From: a virus
DNA length: 37,236 nt
Reading direction: 5' to 3' (one strand)
IMG/VR virus record: IMGVR_UViG_3300023284_001574
Span: 1-37,236 of that record
Shown here: piece by piece, positions 11,582 to 21,138 of the stretch
How the letters are laid out: the number at the start of each line of letters is the position of its first letter
Numbering within the stretch: the first letter of the stretch is position 1
Program-made: the position numbers and the translations under genes
Notes under the pieces: model-generated
Told to the model about the DNA's origin: nothing
Seen by the model: only the letters and a program-made list of their open reading frames with translations
Databases searched by the model: none

Positions 11582-13798
11582 ATGTCTGATTTTGATACAC
11601 TGATGCATTTTGATGATGGAGCTGCCGTTGCCCGTCCTTCAAAAGCGTTATGGTCAATTGACCTGGATGACCCCAAGAATGATGATAATGTCTTAACCTG
11701 GTTGAATGGTGAGATTGGATTTCTCATTGATGCGGGCAGTGAACGGGGCTCACTGATTAGAAGGAATATCCAGCTATACCGTGGGATTCAATACGATAAC
11801 CAAGATGTAAGACGGGATCTAAGAGACCGCACGGTAGACCGTTCCAGAACAATAAGGAAAATTGTAGTCAATCATCTCTTTGATTTGACTCAAGCTAGAA
11901 TCTCAAGGCTAGTAAAGTTCAGACCTGCTGTAGCCATCCTTCCAACAAACAATGAATTTGAAGACAAGCAGGCAGCCGATTCCACCGACATGCTCTTGAA
12001 GCACCTTTGGTACATCAATGAGTTTGACGCAAAGATCTCCCCAAGAATGGCTAAGATTAAATCCATCATGGGTGAGGCTTACTTATGGATTGATTGGGAT
12101 TCCAACGCTGGGGACATTCATCCTGAGAATCCAAAGAAGGGAACTAAGGTCCCGTTACTGACTGAGAACGGTGAGCAAGAAACCGATGACATGGGTAATA
12201 AGGTCTGGATTGAAAGAGATGTCATGACCGGGGATGTTAGATACCAGGTGGTTGACGCACTGGATGTTTACGTTCAAGACAAGAAGGGCCGGTCAGAGAA
12301 ACCCGATTATTGTTTCAGAAAGAGAATCCTCCCAGTAGAAGAAGCCAGACTCCTATGGCCAAAGGCTGCATCAAAAATTAAATCTACTGAGAGCGCCGAT
12401 GACTTTGACCATGAGAACTTCACCACTCGTAAATTGGTGAATGAAGTGATTGTCTGGGAGTTTTACCACCGTGGAACCATAGGACTGCCCAAAGGAAGAA
12501 AGGTTGTTTTTACCAGAGATGGTCTCTTAGAGAATGGTCCCCATCCCTTCTCCCATAAGAAACTTCCCTATGTGAGACTGACTGACATCGACATACCAGG
12601 TCTGACCTATGGGATGAGCTTCTTTGAGACAGTGAAGGCTTTGACTTCCACTTACAACAACCTGACAAACCTTGTGTTAAGGAATCAGATCCTAGTGAGC
12701 CACCCTAAGTGGATGGTGCCCGCTGGGTCATGTAATCTCGCCCAACTTGGTAATGATGTAACCATTGTTCAATACAAAGGCCCTCAAGCCCCAGTGTTAG
12801 CCCAAGCCAATCCCACTCCAACAGAGACCTTTCAATTCAGAGAGAACCTAAAGGAAGAGTTTCAAACCATTGCTGGTGTTAGATCCACAGGCAGAGCAGA
12901 TCCTCCTGCAGGTATTAAGTCTGGTGTGGCGCTTCAATTCCTAAATGAACAGGAGCAAGAGAGAGCCAATGAAGACATCTTAAAATGGAATGAGTTCATC
13001 AAAGACACTGCCATCATGACCATTGCGGTGGCAGGTGATTTCTATGACACAGCAGACAAAAGACTTTTAAGAGTATTAGGAAAAGATAATGAATGGAAAA
13101 TTAGATTCTTTGACTCGGCCAATCTCAGTAAAGATTACGACATCAGGATACAAAATAGTTCTGCACTGCCCCAATCAAAAGCGGCCCGCACTCAAACCCT
13201 GCTTGATCTCAACCAACAATTTCCAGACATTTTCAGTCCCAACCAAGTGCTCGACATGCTTGACCTTGCGCAAAACGATAAGTTTGTTGACCAAGCAGCC
13301 AATTCAGTCAGAAGTGCCCAAGCAGAAAATGAACTCTTACTCGCAGGGGATAAGACAGCAGGAGTCACAGAGTATGAAGACCATGTAGCGCATTGGAAAG
13401 AACACGTCGCAGCAATCTCTAAGTATTCATTTAAGGAGCTCACTCCACCCAAAGTTCAAAAGGGATTGATTGATCACATCATGGTGCATGAAATGCTGTT
13501 ATGGCAGAAGGCTAAATTGAATCCTGCTATTGCAGAAGTCTTAGTGACAATGCCAAGATTCCCAATCTTTTTTAAAGTTCCAACGCCTGAACCATCAGGG
13601 GACACACCAGCCATGGAGCCACCTCAACCACCTGGAGGACCATTAGCACCTCCTCAAGGGTTACCGGTGAACCCAGCCTTAGGTGATGTCCCTCAACAAC
13701 TAAACCAAGAGAGTGTGCCACCTTTGGAAATAGGAGCGCAAGGGCCGCAGGCATTACCTGCTCCGCCCCCTCCTGTCCCACCGAGTGATGCCATCTAA
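11582..13798 (+). CDS. Portal protein, P22-like (738 aa)
   Basis: Length, position after terminase and sequence character fit a P22-type portal, the dodecameric ring at the packaging vertex. It has an N-terminal helical wing region with IQLYRGIQYD and RTIRKIVVNHLFDLTQARIS, a central beta-rich crown region, and YNNLTNLVLRNQILVSHPKW and GVALQFLNEQEQERANE in the stem and clip part. The last about 100 residues are Pro/Gln-rich and probably disordered. A short gap upstream contains TATAAT at 11536-11541 without a clear -35. Confidence 0.9.
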   Translation: MSDFDTLMHFDDGAAVARPSKALWSIDLDDPKNDDNVLTWLNGEIGFLIDAGSERGSLIRRNIQLYRGIQYDNQDVRRDLRDRTVDRSRTIRKIVVNHLFDLTQARISRLVKFRPAVAILPTNNEFEDKQAADSTDMLLKHLWYINEFDAKISPRMAKIKSIMGEAYLWIDWDSNAGDIHPENPKKGTKVPLLTENGEQETDDMGNKVWIERDVMTGDVRYQVVDALDVYVQDKKGRSEKPDYCFRKRILPVEEARLLWPKAASKIKSTESADDFDHENFTTRKLVNEVIVWEFYHRGTIGLPKGRKVVFTRDGLLENGPHPFSHKKLPYVRLTDIDIPGLTYGMSFFETVKALTSTYNNLTNLVLRNQILVSHPKWMVPAGSCNLAQLGNDVTIVQYKGPQAPVLAQANPTPTETFQFRENLKEEFQTIAGVRSTGRADPPAGIKSGVALQFLNEQEQERANEDILKWNEFIKDTAIMTIAVAGDFYDTADKRLLRVLGKDNEWKIRFFDSANLSKDYDIRIQNSSALPQSKAARTQTLLDLNQQFPDIFSPNQVLDMLDLAQNDKFVDQAANSVRSAQAENELLLAGDKTAGVTEYEDHVAHWKEHVAAISKYSFKELTPPKVQKGLIDHIMVHEMLLWQKAKLNPAIAEVLVTMPRFPIFFKVPTPEPSGDTPAMEPPQPPGGPLAPPQGLPVNPALGDVPQQLNQESVPPLEIGAQGPQALPAPPPPVPPSDAI

Positions 13799-13808
13799 AG
13801 GAGAATAA

Positions 13809-15014
13809 ATGTTAGCAGCAAGCACATCACCATCAGGTGCACAAATAAAGGAGCCAGCCAATGAAGTTATGGGATCGGATATTGTCAGCTTTGATGACCT
13901 GGAGGCCCCTGGCCCGGTTATTCAGGGTGGAGTTGACCGCCACGCAACTGAAACAGAGTCAGGATCTACTAAAACTGATGAGCCGCAAGCCAAAAAAGAA
14001 GAAGGCAAAGAAGAAACCGTGGCTCAAGAAAAAGAAGCGAGTGGGAAAGAAGAAGACTCAACTAAAGAAGAAACAAAAGAAGTAGTTGAAAAAGATTCAG
14101 AGTCAGTTAAACTGATAAAAGTTAGTACAGGTGAAGAAACGGCAGACTTACGCGCCGACTCAACGTTATCTGTCAAAGTAGATGGGACTAGTGAAGAAGT
14201 CTCGCTTCAAGATCTACGTGACAATTACAGCGGGAAGGTAGCCTGGGACCGCAAGAACACAGCGCTAACAAAAGACAAGCAGTCCTTTAAAAGGGACCAG
14301 GACACTTTGCAATCCTATGTAAGCCAACTCCATCAGAAGATTACAGTGGAGAAGGACATCATGGGGACATTTGCTTTACTGGCAGATGCAATGGGGGCTA
14401 ACCCTGTTGAGATACTGACAGAAGTAAATACAGCCATGGCTGCTCAAGCTGCAAAATGGGCAGAGATGGATGAAGGGCAAAGAGTACTGGCCTTAAAAGA
14501 CAAGGAACTTGATCTTTTGAAGAAATCTCAAGAAGTCCAAACCACTCGGCAGTCTGCATCGGATAGCCTCCGAAAAAAGCAGGACCAGAGGCGAGAGGCA
14601 CTTGAGAAAAGTGGGTTAGGGGAAGAGGCTTTTGAGTCTGCCTTTAATCAAGCCAAGACTGCGATAGAAGCGGGTCAGGGTGCTGGTCTAACGGTCGATG
14701 AACTCAGGGACAATCCTGAGATGGTCATTGAGATTCATGACAGGTTAGAAAAGCATAAGGCAATGTCAGCCATGCTAAAGGAAGTAAATCCTGAAGCAGG
14801 TGAAGATGCTGTCTCTTTGTTAACCCAGCAATGGGAACAAAACCCGGACTTCACCGTCGATGACCTGAAAGAAATTGCAGTTGATGCGTTTGGTTCACAG
14901 CAAGCTAAAAACCTCTCCAAAAAAGTAAGAAAATCACAGCCTAGAGGTGTGCAAAATGAAAGTAAGGCTTCACCACAAAATGATGAAGTACTCTTCAGCT
15001 TTGACCAGCTCTAG
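13809..15014 (+). CDS. Scaffold protein (401 aa)
   Basis: The N-terminal third is a low-complexity Glu/Lys/Ser/Thr region, the centre and C-terminus are helical (DKELDLLKKSQEVQTTRQSA), and the end is short and basic-acidic. Together with its position between portal and coat, this is the usual signature of a podovirus scaffold, which co-assembles with coat inside the prohead and then leaves. SD AAAGGAG lies 5 bases before the ATG. Confidence 0.8.
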   Translation: MLAASTSPSGAQIKEPANEVMGSDIVSFDDLEAPGPVIQGGVDRHATETESGSTKTDEPQAKKEEGKEETVAQEKEASGKEEDSTKEETKEVVEKDSESVKLIKVSTGEETADLRADSTLSVKVDGTSEEVSLQDLRDNYSGKVAWDRKNTALTKDKQSFKRDQDTLQSYVSQLHQKITVEKDIMGTFALLADAMGANPVEILTEVNTAMAAQAAKWAEMDEGQRVLALKDKELDLLKKSQEVQTTRQSASDSLRKKQDQRREALEKSGLGEEAFESAFNQAKTAIEAGQGAGLTVDELRDNPEMVIEIHDRLEKHKAMSAMLKEVNPEAGEDAVSLLTQQWEQNPDFTVDDLKEIAVDAFGSQQAKNLSKKVRKSQPRGVQNESKASPQNDEVLFSFDQL

Positions 15015-15033
15015 TCGTTAAGGAGAGTTAGCA

Positions 15034-16248
15034 ATGGCTAATTTTAATTTAACGTCAGCCACTAACCTATTTAAGATTAAATATGGGAAGTTGTCTGACA
15101 ATGTTTACAACTCCGCTAACGTTTTGCTGGCTCGGACTAAGAAATCTTTCGACTTCACCGGTCGTCAAATGTTTATTCCGATCCCTCAAACGTTCAACGG
15201 TGGTGTGGGTTCTGGCTCACTCCCTACCGTGAATACCGCTACCTATGAGGACATGATTCTTATAGCTAAGAAGGTCTATTCACGAGTGGAGATTGACCGA
15301 GAAGCAATCAAAGCGTCTTTGAATGATGAGGGGGCCTTCGTAAGAGGGACCAAGCAAGTTGTTCAAAAGGGTGTCGAATCCTGGATGCGCAATATGTCCC
15401 GAATTCTATTTAACGATGGAACCGGTTCTGTTGCCCGGGGTGATGGATCAACCAACGTTTTAGGAACAGGTACTGGTGGAGACCCGTATGTTGTTGTCCT
15501 AAATGCTGACACCAAAGAAGCCAACATTGAGGAAAAAGACTTTCTCAATTACAATGCTGAGACCACAAATCTTGAGGTGCAGGCTTATGACCCTGCGACC
15601 TTCACCATTGATTTGGTGGGTACTTCAGCAGGCTTGGCAGCTTTGACGGGATCCGGTCCTGTGCCAACCAACGTGTTTCTGCATATGCAGGGTTCAAAGG
15701 ATAATGATCCTACAGGTCTGAAAGGTGTTTTGGATGCCACCAGTGGTACTCAATACACCGTGCCTGTGACACGGAGATGGCAAGCAGGAGCCCAGATTGC
15801 TGCAGGTGGAGCAGGTCTCACGACTGATCTACTTAACCAAGGGATGCTTGAGATTCAACGAAAGTCAGGGAAGGTGCCAAACCTTATTCTGATGTCATTC
15901 GACCAGTACAGAAAACTGTTGAATATCATTGAAGATCAAAAGCAATACATCGTTGAGCCACGGATGCAAGAATTGAAGGGTAAGGTCTCTTTCAGAGGGA
16001 TTGACTTCATGAGTGCAGCTGGTTCAGTGCCAATCCTTCCAGAAAGATTTGTGGAGAATGACAGGGTCTATCTTCTCAATGACAACTGGATTGAGGTTCA
16101 TCACAGACCAGACTTCGGTTGGTTTGAAGATGATGGCACCGTCTTCCTTCGGAAGTCTGATGATGATGCCTATGAGGCCCGATACGGTGGGTACCTTGAA
16201 GCTAGGATAGTACCTAACTTCCATGGAACCATCACAGGTCTTGCATAA
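15034..16248 (+). CDS. Major capsid protein, HK97-type fold (404 aa)
   Basis: Position after the scaffold, length and sequence (TKKSFDFTGRQMFIPIPQT near the start; RVEIDREAIKAS; ESWMRNMSRILFNDGTG; LNDNWIEVHHRPDFGWFEDD near the C-terminus) fit the large group of HK97-fold coat proteins found in marine and soil phages. It would form the icosahedral shell. SD GGAGAG precedes the ATG. A terminator-like hairpin follows, as is common after this highly expressed gene. Confidence 0.88.
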   Translation: MANFNLTSATNLFKIKYGKLSDNVYNSANVLLARTKKSFDFTGRQMFIPIPQTFNGGVGSGSLPTVNTATYEDMILIAKKVYSRVEIDREAIKASLNDEGAFVRGTKQVVQKGVESWMRNMSRILFNDGTGSVARGDGSTNVLGTGTGGDPYVVVLNADTKEANIEEKDFLNYNAETTNLEVQAYDPATFTIDLVGTSAGLAALTGSGPVPTNVFLHMQGSKDNDPTGLKGVLDATSGTQYTVPVTRRWQAGAQIAAGGAGLTTDLLNQGMLEIQRKSGKVPNLILMSFDQYRKLLNIIEDQKQYIVEPRMQELKGKVSFRGIDFMSAAGSVPILPERFVENDRVYLLNDNWIEVHHRPDFGWFEDDGTVFLRKSDDDAYEARYGGYLEARIVPNFHGTITGLA

Positions 16249-16258
16249 TTATAAACTA

Positions 16259-16292
16259 TTAGGGGGAGGCCTAAATTTAGTCTTCCCCCTAA
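16259..16292 (+). terminator. Hairpin after the coat gene
   Basis: TTAGGGGGA (16259-16267) pairs with TCCCCCTAA (16284-16292) around a 16-base loop and is followed by CTTTA. It is a strong stem with a poor U-tract, so partial attenuation or protection of the 3' end of the coat message is more likely than complete termination. The next gene has its own SD 30 bases later. Confidence 0.6.
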
Positions 16293-16331
16293 CTTTACCG
16301 GCCTGGAAGGTCTAAACCAGAGGAGAAAAAC

Positions 16332-16697
16332 ATGGGTGCAAATCAAGGCGCTAGAGGATTATCAAGAAGTGTTCAATCGGGTCAGAGGTTACCGCATTTA
16401 ATCGCGGCCCGGATTGATGGAACAGGAACCGCTGCTATCTTAGAAGGTTCAAATGAAATGACACTAGTGGACAATGGAACAGGGGATTATACCCTAACCT
16501 TTGCCACAGCATATAAAAGGGTACCGTCAGTTGTAGTTACCCCTTTGGGTGCTGCAGGTGATATTGTTGCAACACTGGGAACGGTGTCGGCCACTGCTGT
16601 TCAAATTTTAGGTTGGGATGGAACGGATGGAACTACTCCTAAGGATATGGATTTCCATATGGTAGTAGTAGGATCTGACGCAGAAGACGAAATTTAA
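16332..16697 (+). CDS. Virion beta-domain protein (121 aa), possible decoration or fibre piece
   Basis: The middle reads DNGTGDYTLTFATAYKRVPS and the end has DMDFHMVVVGSD, a beta-sandwich pattern I know from phage fibre C-termini and small head-associated proteins. Placement directly after the coat gene suits a decoration protein. SD AGAGGAG is 6 bases upstream. Exact role uncertain. Confidence 0.65.
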   Translation: MGANQGARGLSRSVQSGQRLPHLIAARIDGTGTAAILEGSNEMTLVDNGTGDYTLTFATAYKRVPSVVVTPLGAAGDIVATLGTVSATAVQILGWDGTDGTTPKDMDFHMVVVGSDAEDEI

Positions 16698-16707
16698 TTA
16701 ACAGGTG

Positions 16708-16727
16708 AGGGGGCTTAACGGCCCCTT
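16708..16727 (+). terminator. G/C-rich hairpin before gene at 16746
   Basis: AGGGGGC (16708-16714) pairs with GCCCCTT (16721-16727; one G-T pair) around a 6-base loop, then TCATCT and the SD AAGGAG of the next gene. There is no U-tract. It may attenuate transcription or act as an mRNA stability or processing element. Confidence 0.5.
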
Positions 16728-16745
16728 TCATCTAAGGAGATTTCC

Positions 16746-17087
16746 ATGGCAAGTTCAGGTCTCAGAAGACTGACGACAAGTGCAGCCCAACCCATCGCAG
16801 CCACGACTACCTTAGCCAAATCAGCAATGCTATTACAGGAGGTGCGAGCCACCTTAATTGTCATAGCCACCAATGAATCCAGTGTCAACCATTCGGTACA
16901 ATTTGAACACAGTCCTGATGGTATTAACTGGGTGAACCTAGGGTCTGCTAAGGTAGTGACCACTGATGGTTTAAGCACACCTGAAGACATTACTGTGAAT
17001 ATAATGCCCAATGTTAGAGCGGTGATCACAGTGACAGCGGGTAGTGCTGATTATGATTTAAGAATCCATTACGATAAAGACAAGTAA
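16746..17087 (+). CDS. Small beta-rich virion protein (113 aa)
   Basis: The sequence HSVQFEHSPDGINWVNLGSA followed by strands ending YDLRIHYDKD resembles a jelly-roll or immunoglobulin-like domain used in phage appendages. The SPD-x-x-x-W-x-x-L element is shared loosely with the protein at 20301, so the two may be distant paralogues. SD AAGGAG precedes the start. Confidence 0.6.
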   Translation: MASSGLRRLTTSAAQPIAATTTLAKSAMLLQEVRATLIVIATNESSVNHSVQFEHSPDGINWVNLGSAKVVTTDGLSTPEDITVNIMPNVRAVITVTAGSADYDLRIHYDKDK

Positions 17088-17435
17088 ATGGCTGGTGCAC
17101 TAAAGGCTTACCAAAACCAGAACAGCCCCTCACCGGATTATAAGGGGGATGTGACCGGGACACCTATCGGTGCGGGTACTGGGAGAAAGAACAGTATCGA
17201 TGTAACCGTTAACCACATGGGGCTTACCTCCATGTTGACGGCCATCGATAGTGGAGACTCAGATCTTCTTTACGTAGGATATTGTTTGCCTGGTGATGTG
17301 GGGAAGACCGGTGAGGAAGTGTGGGCGATTAAAAGAGTGTTGGCCACCTCAGTGCCACAGATCAGATGGGCCGATGGTAGTTTAGAGTTTATTAAAGAAT
17401 GGGATGAAAGAGAAAATTTGGCCTATGAGGTTTAG
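17088..17435 (+). CDS. Small virion-associated protein (115 aa)
   Basis: It begins directly after the previous stop. A glycine-rich start precedes an ordered part containing EEVWAIKRV and LEFIKEWDERENLAYEV. I have seen this W-x-I-K-R ... W-D-x-R-x-x-L-x-Y ending in small proteins of phage fibre gene clusters. No function is known. Confidence 0.6.
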   Translation: MAGALKAYQNQNSPSPDYKGDVTGTPIGAGTGRKNSIDVTVNHMGLTSMLTAIDSGDSDLLYVGYCLPGDVGKTGEEVWAIKRVLATSVPQIRWADGSLEFIKEWDERENLAYEV

Positions 17436-19154
17436 ATGCCTTTTGATTTTGGAACAATATTAGGACACAGGGAGTTATTCCAGCACGATGCATTAGGCAT
17501 TAAATACGATAACACCTCCTCAGGTCTCGCCGCTTTAGAAGTTCAAGCAGCCATTGATGAGATTGTCACTGGTGTGGGTGTAATTGATCATGGCAATCTA
17601 GCCGGGCTTTTAGATGATGATCATACCCAGTATTTACTTATAGACGGCTCCAGGTCAATGACCGGGACACTTCAAACTGCAACACTACTTAATGACATTG
17701 GAACTACAACCCTTCCATTCAGAAGGCATTTTGCAACGGTGCTAGGAGGTTTTTTCTGGGCCAGTACGTTAATCGGATTTCAAGGTAATCAATTCTTTGG
17801 GTTCCCAGCGGGTTGGGATGGAAGTGTGACTACGTTTGGTACCTTGAGAAGCAATAGAGGGTTCACTAACGCCTCTCTTCAAATGATCATTCAAAAAGCC
17901 TCAATTTTAAATACATTTAAGATACAAGCCCAACTCTCTAACAATACCGGTAACGTTGTTTACCTCACTGTTTCAGGAACGGGTAATGCTAGTTGGAGTG
18001 GTGGAACCACAGGAGCCTTTGGAGTCTCCGGTTATCTTACTACTTCTTTTAATGGAATAGCGGGCAATACCATGCTTATAAATGGGCATGATAGTTTAAC
18101 AATATCTAATACTGAACTTAGAGTGAATAACCTTTCAACATTCGGAGAAGATGCCGATGAGGTTGACCGGTTTATTGATAATGTAAACACCGACGGTATT
18201 GTTAATATTAATTCCCAACAGAATAATAAAACGGTAGCGGAGTTTGTAGCAACTCGGATCTGTGCCGATGTAACCGTTCCCGCTGTTATGCATTTACTAA
18301 AAGCCGATGGAACTTTTGCATCACCGGACCCCGTTGCCGACGGTGCGGAGATAGCAGACTTTCGAGCATCCGGATGGGATGGAGTACAATATTCACCCGT
18401 TGGGAATATTTTGTTTTCCGTTTCGGGATCGGTTTCCTCTGGTCGGGTTCCAGGAAAAATGCAAGTCCTACTAAGACGCCCCACTGGGGGCGATAACCGG
18501 GAAATGCTTGCAATGAGTTTCAATGAGGGGATTCGTTTCAACTCCGAACTTGAGAATGTAGATTTCATAGTCGATGGGCAGAGTGCTGATTTAATCTTTG
18601 GTGATGCCAGTGCTGGGAGGGTTGGGATAGCAACAAACACACCGGGTGCGACGTTGGATGTATCCGGGAGCGCCTTAGTGCAATCAGCCCTATCTGTTCA
18701 TGAGGCTCTTTTTAATTACACCTTATCGAGTGTAGTTCAGGTTCCTAAGGTTGTTTCTGTTGATTCATCAGGGAACGCTGCTGATGTGGAACTCGCTTTG
18801 GTTAAATTTTCTACTGTCGATGCGGTAGGTGCCATCTTTGCTATTAACCGAGCCAAGGGAACAAGTGGCGCTCCTGCTGCTGTGGTTGATAATAGTGTTC
18901 TTTGGAATATCCAGGTCAATGGCTACACCAGTGCAAATGAGTTTGTTAATGGAGCTGAATTGGAATTCAGTGTTGACGGGACCGTTGGAGCCACGGCTGT
19001 CCCCACTCAGTTAGATCTAAGGCTCAGTGACCCAGCCGGAGTTTTGCAGGATATTATAACCGCGTCTACCACGCAGAATGTCATTGTCCATGATCGATTG
19101 GATGCTTATGGTAACATTGACGTGGTGGCGTATTCGTTTATGATGGGGGCCTAA
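17436..19154 (+). CDS. Tail fibre or appendage protein (572 aa)
   Basis: Residues about 46-76 contain DHGNLAGLLDDDHTQYLLID and GSRSMTGTLQ, a motif widespread in phage fibre shafts. The rest is Gly/Ser/Thr/Asn-rich beta sequence with repeated VDGTxG-type turns and no Cys clusters, as expected for a trimeric fibre. It probably contacts the host surface or joins a fibre to the virion. It starts immediately after the upstream stop. Confidence 0.75.
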   Translation: MPFDFGTILGHRELFQHDALGIKYDNTSSGLAALEVQAAIDEIVTGVGVIDHGNLAGLLDDDHTQYLLIDGSRSMTGTLQTATLLNDIGTTTLPFRRHFATVLGGFFWASTLIGFQGNQFFGFPAGWDGSVTTFGTLRSNRGFTNASLQMIIQKASILNTFKIQAQLSNNTGNVVYLTVSGTGNASWSGGTTGAFGVSGYLTTSFNGIAGNTMLINGHDSLTISNTELRVNNLSTFGEDADEVDRFIDNVNTDGIVNINSQQNNKTVAEFVATRICADVTVPAVMHLLKADGTFASPDPVADGAEIADFRASGWDGVQYSPVGNILFSVSGSVSSGRVPGKMQVLLRRPTGGDNREMLAMSFNEGIRFNSELENVDFIVDGQSADLIFGDASAGRVGIATNTPGATLDVSGSALVQSALSVHEALFNYTLSSVVQVPKVVSVDSSGNAADVELALVKFSTVDAVGAIFAINRAKGTSGAPAAVVDNSVLWNIQVNGYTSANEFVNGAELEFSVDGTVGATAVPTQLDLRLSDPAGVLQDIITASTTQNVIVHDRLDAYGNIDVVAYSFMMGA

Positions 19155-19489
19155 TGCCATTTGTAACCAAACAACTTGGACAACTAAGACCAGCCAACAC
19201 TACGGCTACCTCTATCTACTCCCCTGGTGCCAATACTAACACTGACATTAAGGGAATACATATTGCCAATACCTCAGGTGCCACAGCAGCATACCGGTTA
19301 TTCCATGATGATAATGGGACCACTTATGATGAAACCACCACCCTAGCCTGGGACGTTTCTCTGGCAGCGGGTGAAACCATTAACATTGATACTTTAATTT
19401 CTATGGATGACTCAACGGGTAACTTAGCGGTAAGGACTGACACCGCTAACGCTTTAACTTTTACGGTATATGGGGCTGAAAGAACCTAA
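19154..19489 (+). CDS. Small beta-rich virion protein (111 aa)
   Basis: TNTDIKGIHIANTSGATAAY and LAAGETINIDTLISM suggest a small beta-sandwich, a type frequent in phage structural clusters where it may cap or link fibres. One-base TAATG overlap with the fibre gene. Confidence 0.6.
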   Translation: MPFVTKQLGQLRPANTTATSIYSPGANTNTDIKGIHIANTSGATAAYRLFHDDNGTTYDETTTLAWDVSLAAGETINIDTLISMDDSTGNLAVRTDTANALTFTVYGAERT

Positions 19490-19989
19490 TGGGAATAACG
19501 AGAACAGGCAGGATAGTAGTGAGAGAGGAGTTAACCCAGGAACTCATTGAGGGTAACGTCTTCACTGCTACAGCACTTAAAACCATTAGTGGTTCAGGCA
19601 CATTTGATGTTACCATTGAGACCCCTGCTGCTCCCACAATATTAGCAATTCAAGACGCTACAATAACGGTAGCAGCAAAAGCAACAGTGCAATTTAGAGA
19701 GGCTGTCACCGCTACCGGTGGTTCCACCATAACTGCTGAAGATGCTAATAGGATATTAGACACAGCAAGTAATGCCACGATAATACAAGACCCCACAGTG
19801 ACAGACACCGGAGACCTACTTGCACAGAGTTTAGTTCCTGGTGGTGAGAAAGATAAAGACTTTGGTGCTGCTATTTCAGGTGATAGAGGGTGGATTCTTG
19901 CAGCAAGTACTAAGTATTTAGTTAGAGTGACTGACACTTCAGCAGGGAGTAATGATTCCAGTATAGCTTTTAGCTTGGTGGAGGTATAG
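19489..19989 (+). CDS. Virion beta-structure protein (166 aa)
   Basis: It is a Thr/Ala/Val-rich protein. After RTGRIVVREELTQELIEG it is mainly strand-forming and ends WILAASTKYLVRVTDTS followed by a last strand, a pattern I associate with small structural proteins found next to fibres in several phage groups. It overlaps the previous stop by one base. Confidence 0.6.
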   Translation: MGITRTGRIVVREELTQELIEGNVFTATALKTISGSGTFDVTIETPAAPTILAIQDATITVAAKATVQFREAVTATGGSTITAEDANRILDTASNATIIQDPTVTDTGDLLAQSLVPGGEKDKDFGAAISGDRGWILAASTKYLVRVTDTSAGSNDSSIAFSLVEV

Positions 19990-20301
19990 ATGGCAGCAAC
20001 ACTTCAAGAAAATAGAGAGCATTATTCATTTGATACCGTTGCTATTACTGAAATTTCGGTAAACTCATCTACCCAACAAATCCTATTTGTCGGGGTGTCT
20101 GATGCACCACAAAAAGTTGTAATTTCCAATGGATCAAATCGGGATCTCTGGATTAAACCCAACGATAATACCACTAATCAAAGAGGTATTTTCCTTCCCA
20201 GGGGTGAATCGTTATCTTATTATGTCCAACAAGCTACCACGGTATATGGAATCATGGATTCAGGTGGCACCAAAACAATTAATGTAACGAGGTTCTCCTA
20301 A
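19990..20301 (+). CDS. Small virion beta protein (103 aa)
   Basis: It has strands QQILFVGVSDAPQKVVISNG and RDLWIKPNDN and a final KTINVTRFS. The size and pattern match the other small beta proteins of this cluster. No specific role is recognised. It directly abuts the previous gene and overlaps the next by one base. Confidence 0.6.
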   Translation: MAATLQENREHYSFDTVAITEISVNSSTQQILFVGVSDAPQKVVISNGSNRDLWIKPNDNTTNQRGIFLPRGESLSYYVQQATTVYGIMDSGGTKTINVTRFS

Positions 20302-20651
20302 TGCCTATAGGAATATCAGAAGCATCAGTAACTGGGTTCGATTGCAATGTTTTAGATGCAACAACCCTAGTCACAGATGAATTTTTAGGAGATACCAAAT
20401 TAAGTGTTTCTGTCACCTTGGTTACGGGGGCATTCGGAGCCACGGTACTGGAACTTCAATGCTCACCAGATAATGTTGATGCGAATTTTCAAACACTAAA
20501 GAAGACAGACCTGGCCACTAATGTGACCTTTTCTACTGCTGGTATCTTTACTGATATAGAAGACTTAAGAACTAAGTTTATTAGAATCAAAACAACCACA
20601 GCAGCAGCTGAGACCTGTACTGTAGATATTACTATACAAGGGAAGGGTTAA
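20301..20651 (+). CDS. Small beta-rich virion protein (116 aa)
   Basis: FGATVLELQCSPDNVDANFQ followed by strands ending CTVDITIQGKG gives a probable beta-sandwich. It shares a loose SPD pattern and domain layout with the product at 16746, which suggests an old duplication within the appendage cluster. Two Cys residues are notable in a cluster otherwise poor in Cys. Confidence 0.6.
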   Translation: MPIGISEASVTGFDCNVLDATTLVTDEFLGDTKLSVSVTLVTGAFGATVLELQCSPDNVDANFQTLKKTDLATNVTFSTAGIFTDIEDLRTKFIRIKTTTAAAETCTVDITIQGKG

Positions 20652-20906
20652 ATGGCTAAAGGTGACCAAGAAGAAAGACGTTCACATAAAAGATGGGCTG
20701 ATGATGACTACTCTAGTTACCATGAACTATATGAGGAGGATTCAAAGGGAGTTCAGATCTTAATTAGAAAAGAACCCGTGCCAGCTATGGACAGGATTCC
20801 TAAAGCATTAGCTTTGAAAAATTTAAACATTATGAAGTTAGACAATCCTAGTCGCACACAGGAACTTGATGATATAGCTTTAGAAATAGAGAACTTAAGA
20901 GTATAG
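20652..20906 (+). CDS. Hypothetical charged protein (84 aa)
   Basis: It is highly charged and helical (KGDQEERRSHKRWADDDYSS; TQELDDIALEIENLRV), unlike the beta-rich neighbours. It follows the previous stop without a gap. It could be an assembly chaperone or a non-structural protein; this is speculation. Confidence 0.6.
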   Translation: MAKGDQEERRSHKRWADDDYSSYHELYEEDSKGVQILIRKEPVPAMDRIPKALALKNLNIMKLDNPSRTQELDDIALEIENLRV

Positions 20907-20915
20907 GAGAAATAA

Positions 20916-21113
20916 ATGGATGATAAACTTTTGAAGGATGCCCGATCTGCCGTGGTGCAATTAAAAACCATTAATATGCATCATTTAACTGGCCCAAGAG
21001 ATGTACACGGCGCATCAGATAAATGTATTCAGCTCTTAGAGGCATTGTTATTTCCCAAGCAAGAGGTTTCGGGCCAAGACGCTAAGAAGGTGTGTACGCT
21101 GCCAAAGAAGTAA
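20916..21113 (+). CDS. Hypothetical protein (65 aa)
   Basis: The helical sequence MDDKLLKDARSAVVQLKTIN and CIQLLEALLFPKQE is of the kind often found as small helical bundles among virion genes. SD TAGGAG lies 6 bases before the ATG. No family is recognised. Confidence 0.6.
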   Translation: MDDKLLKDARSAVVQLKTINMHHLTGPRDVHGASDKCIQLLEALLFPKQEVSGQDAKKVCTLPKK

Positions 21114-21138
21114 TTTATACTGAGAAAAAGGTACAAGG

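Noticed and set aside
13861-14085. Lys-rich frame inside the scaffold gene
   Set aside because: Alternate frame of a Glu/Lys repeat region (GAA/AAG runs); composition artefact with no SD.
18032-18640. 202-codon leftward open frame opposite the fibre gene
   Set aside because: Ser/Pro/Thr-rich composition, no SD, and lies wholly antisense to a fibre gene; a mirror of the coding strand.
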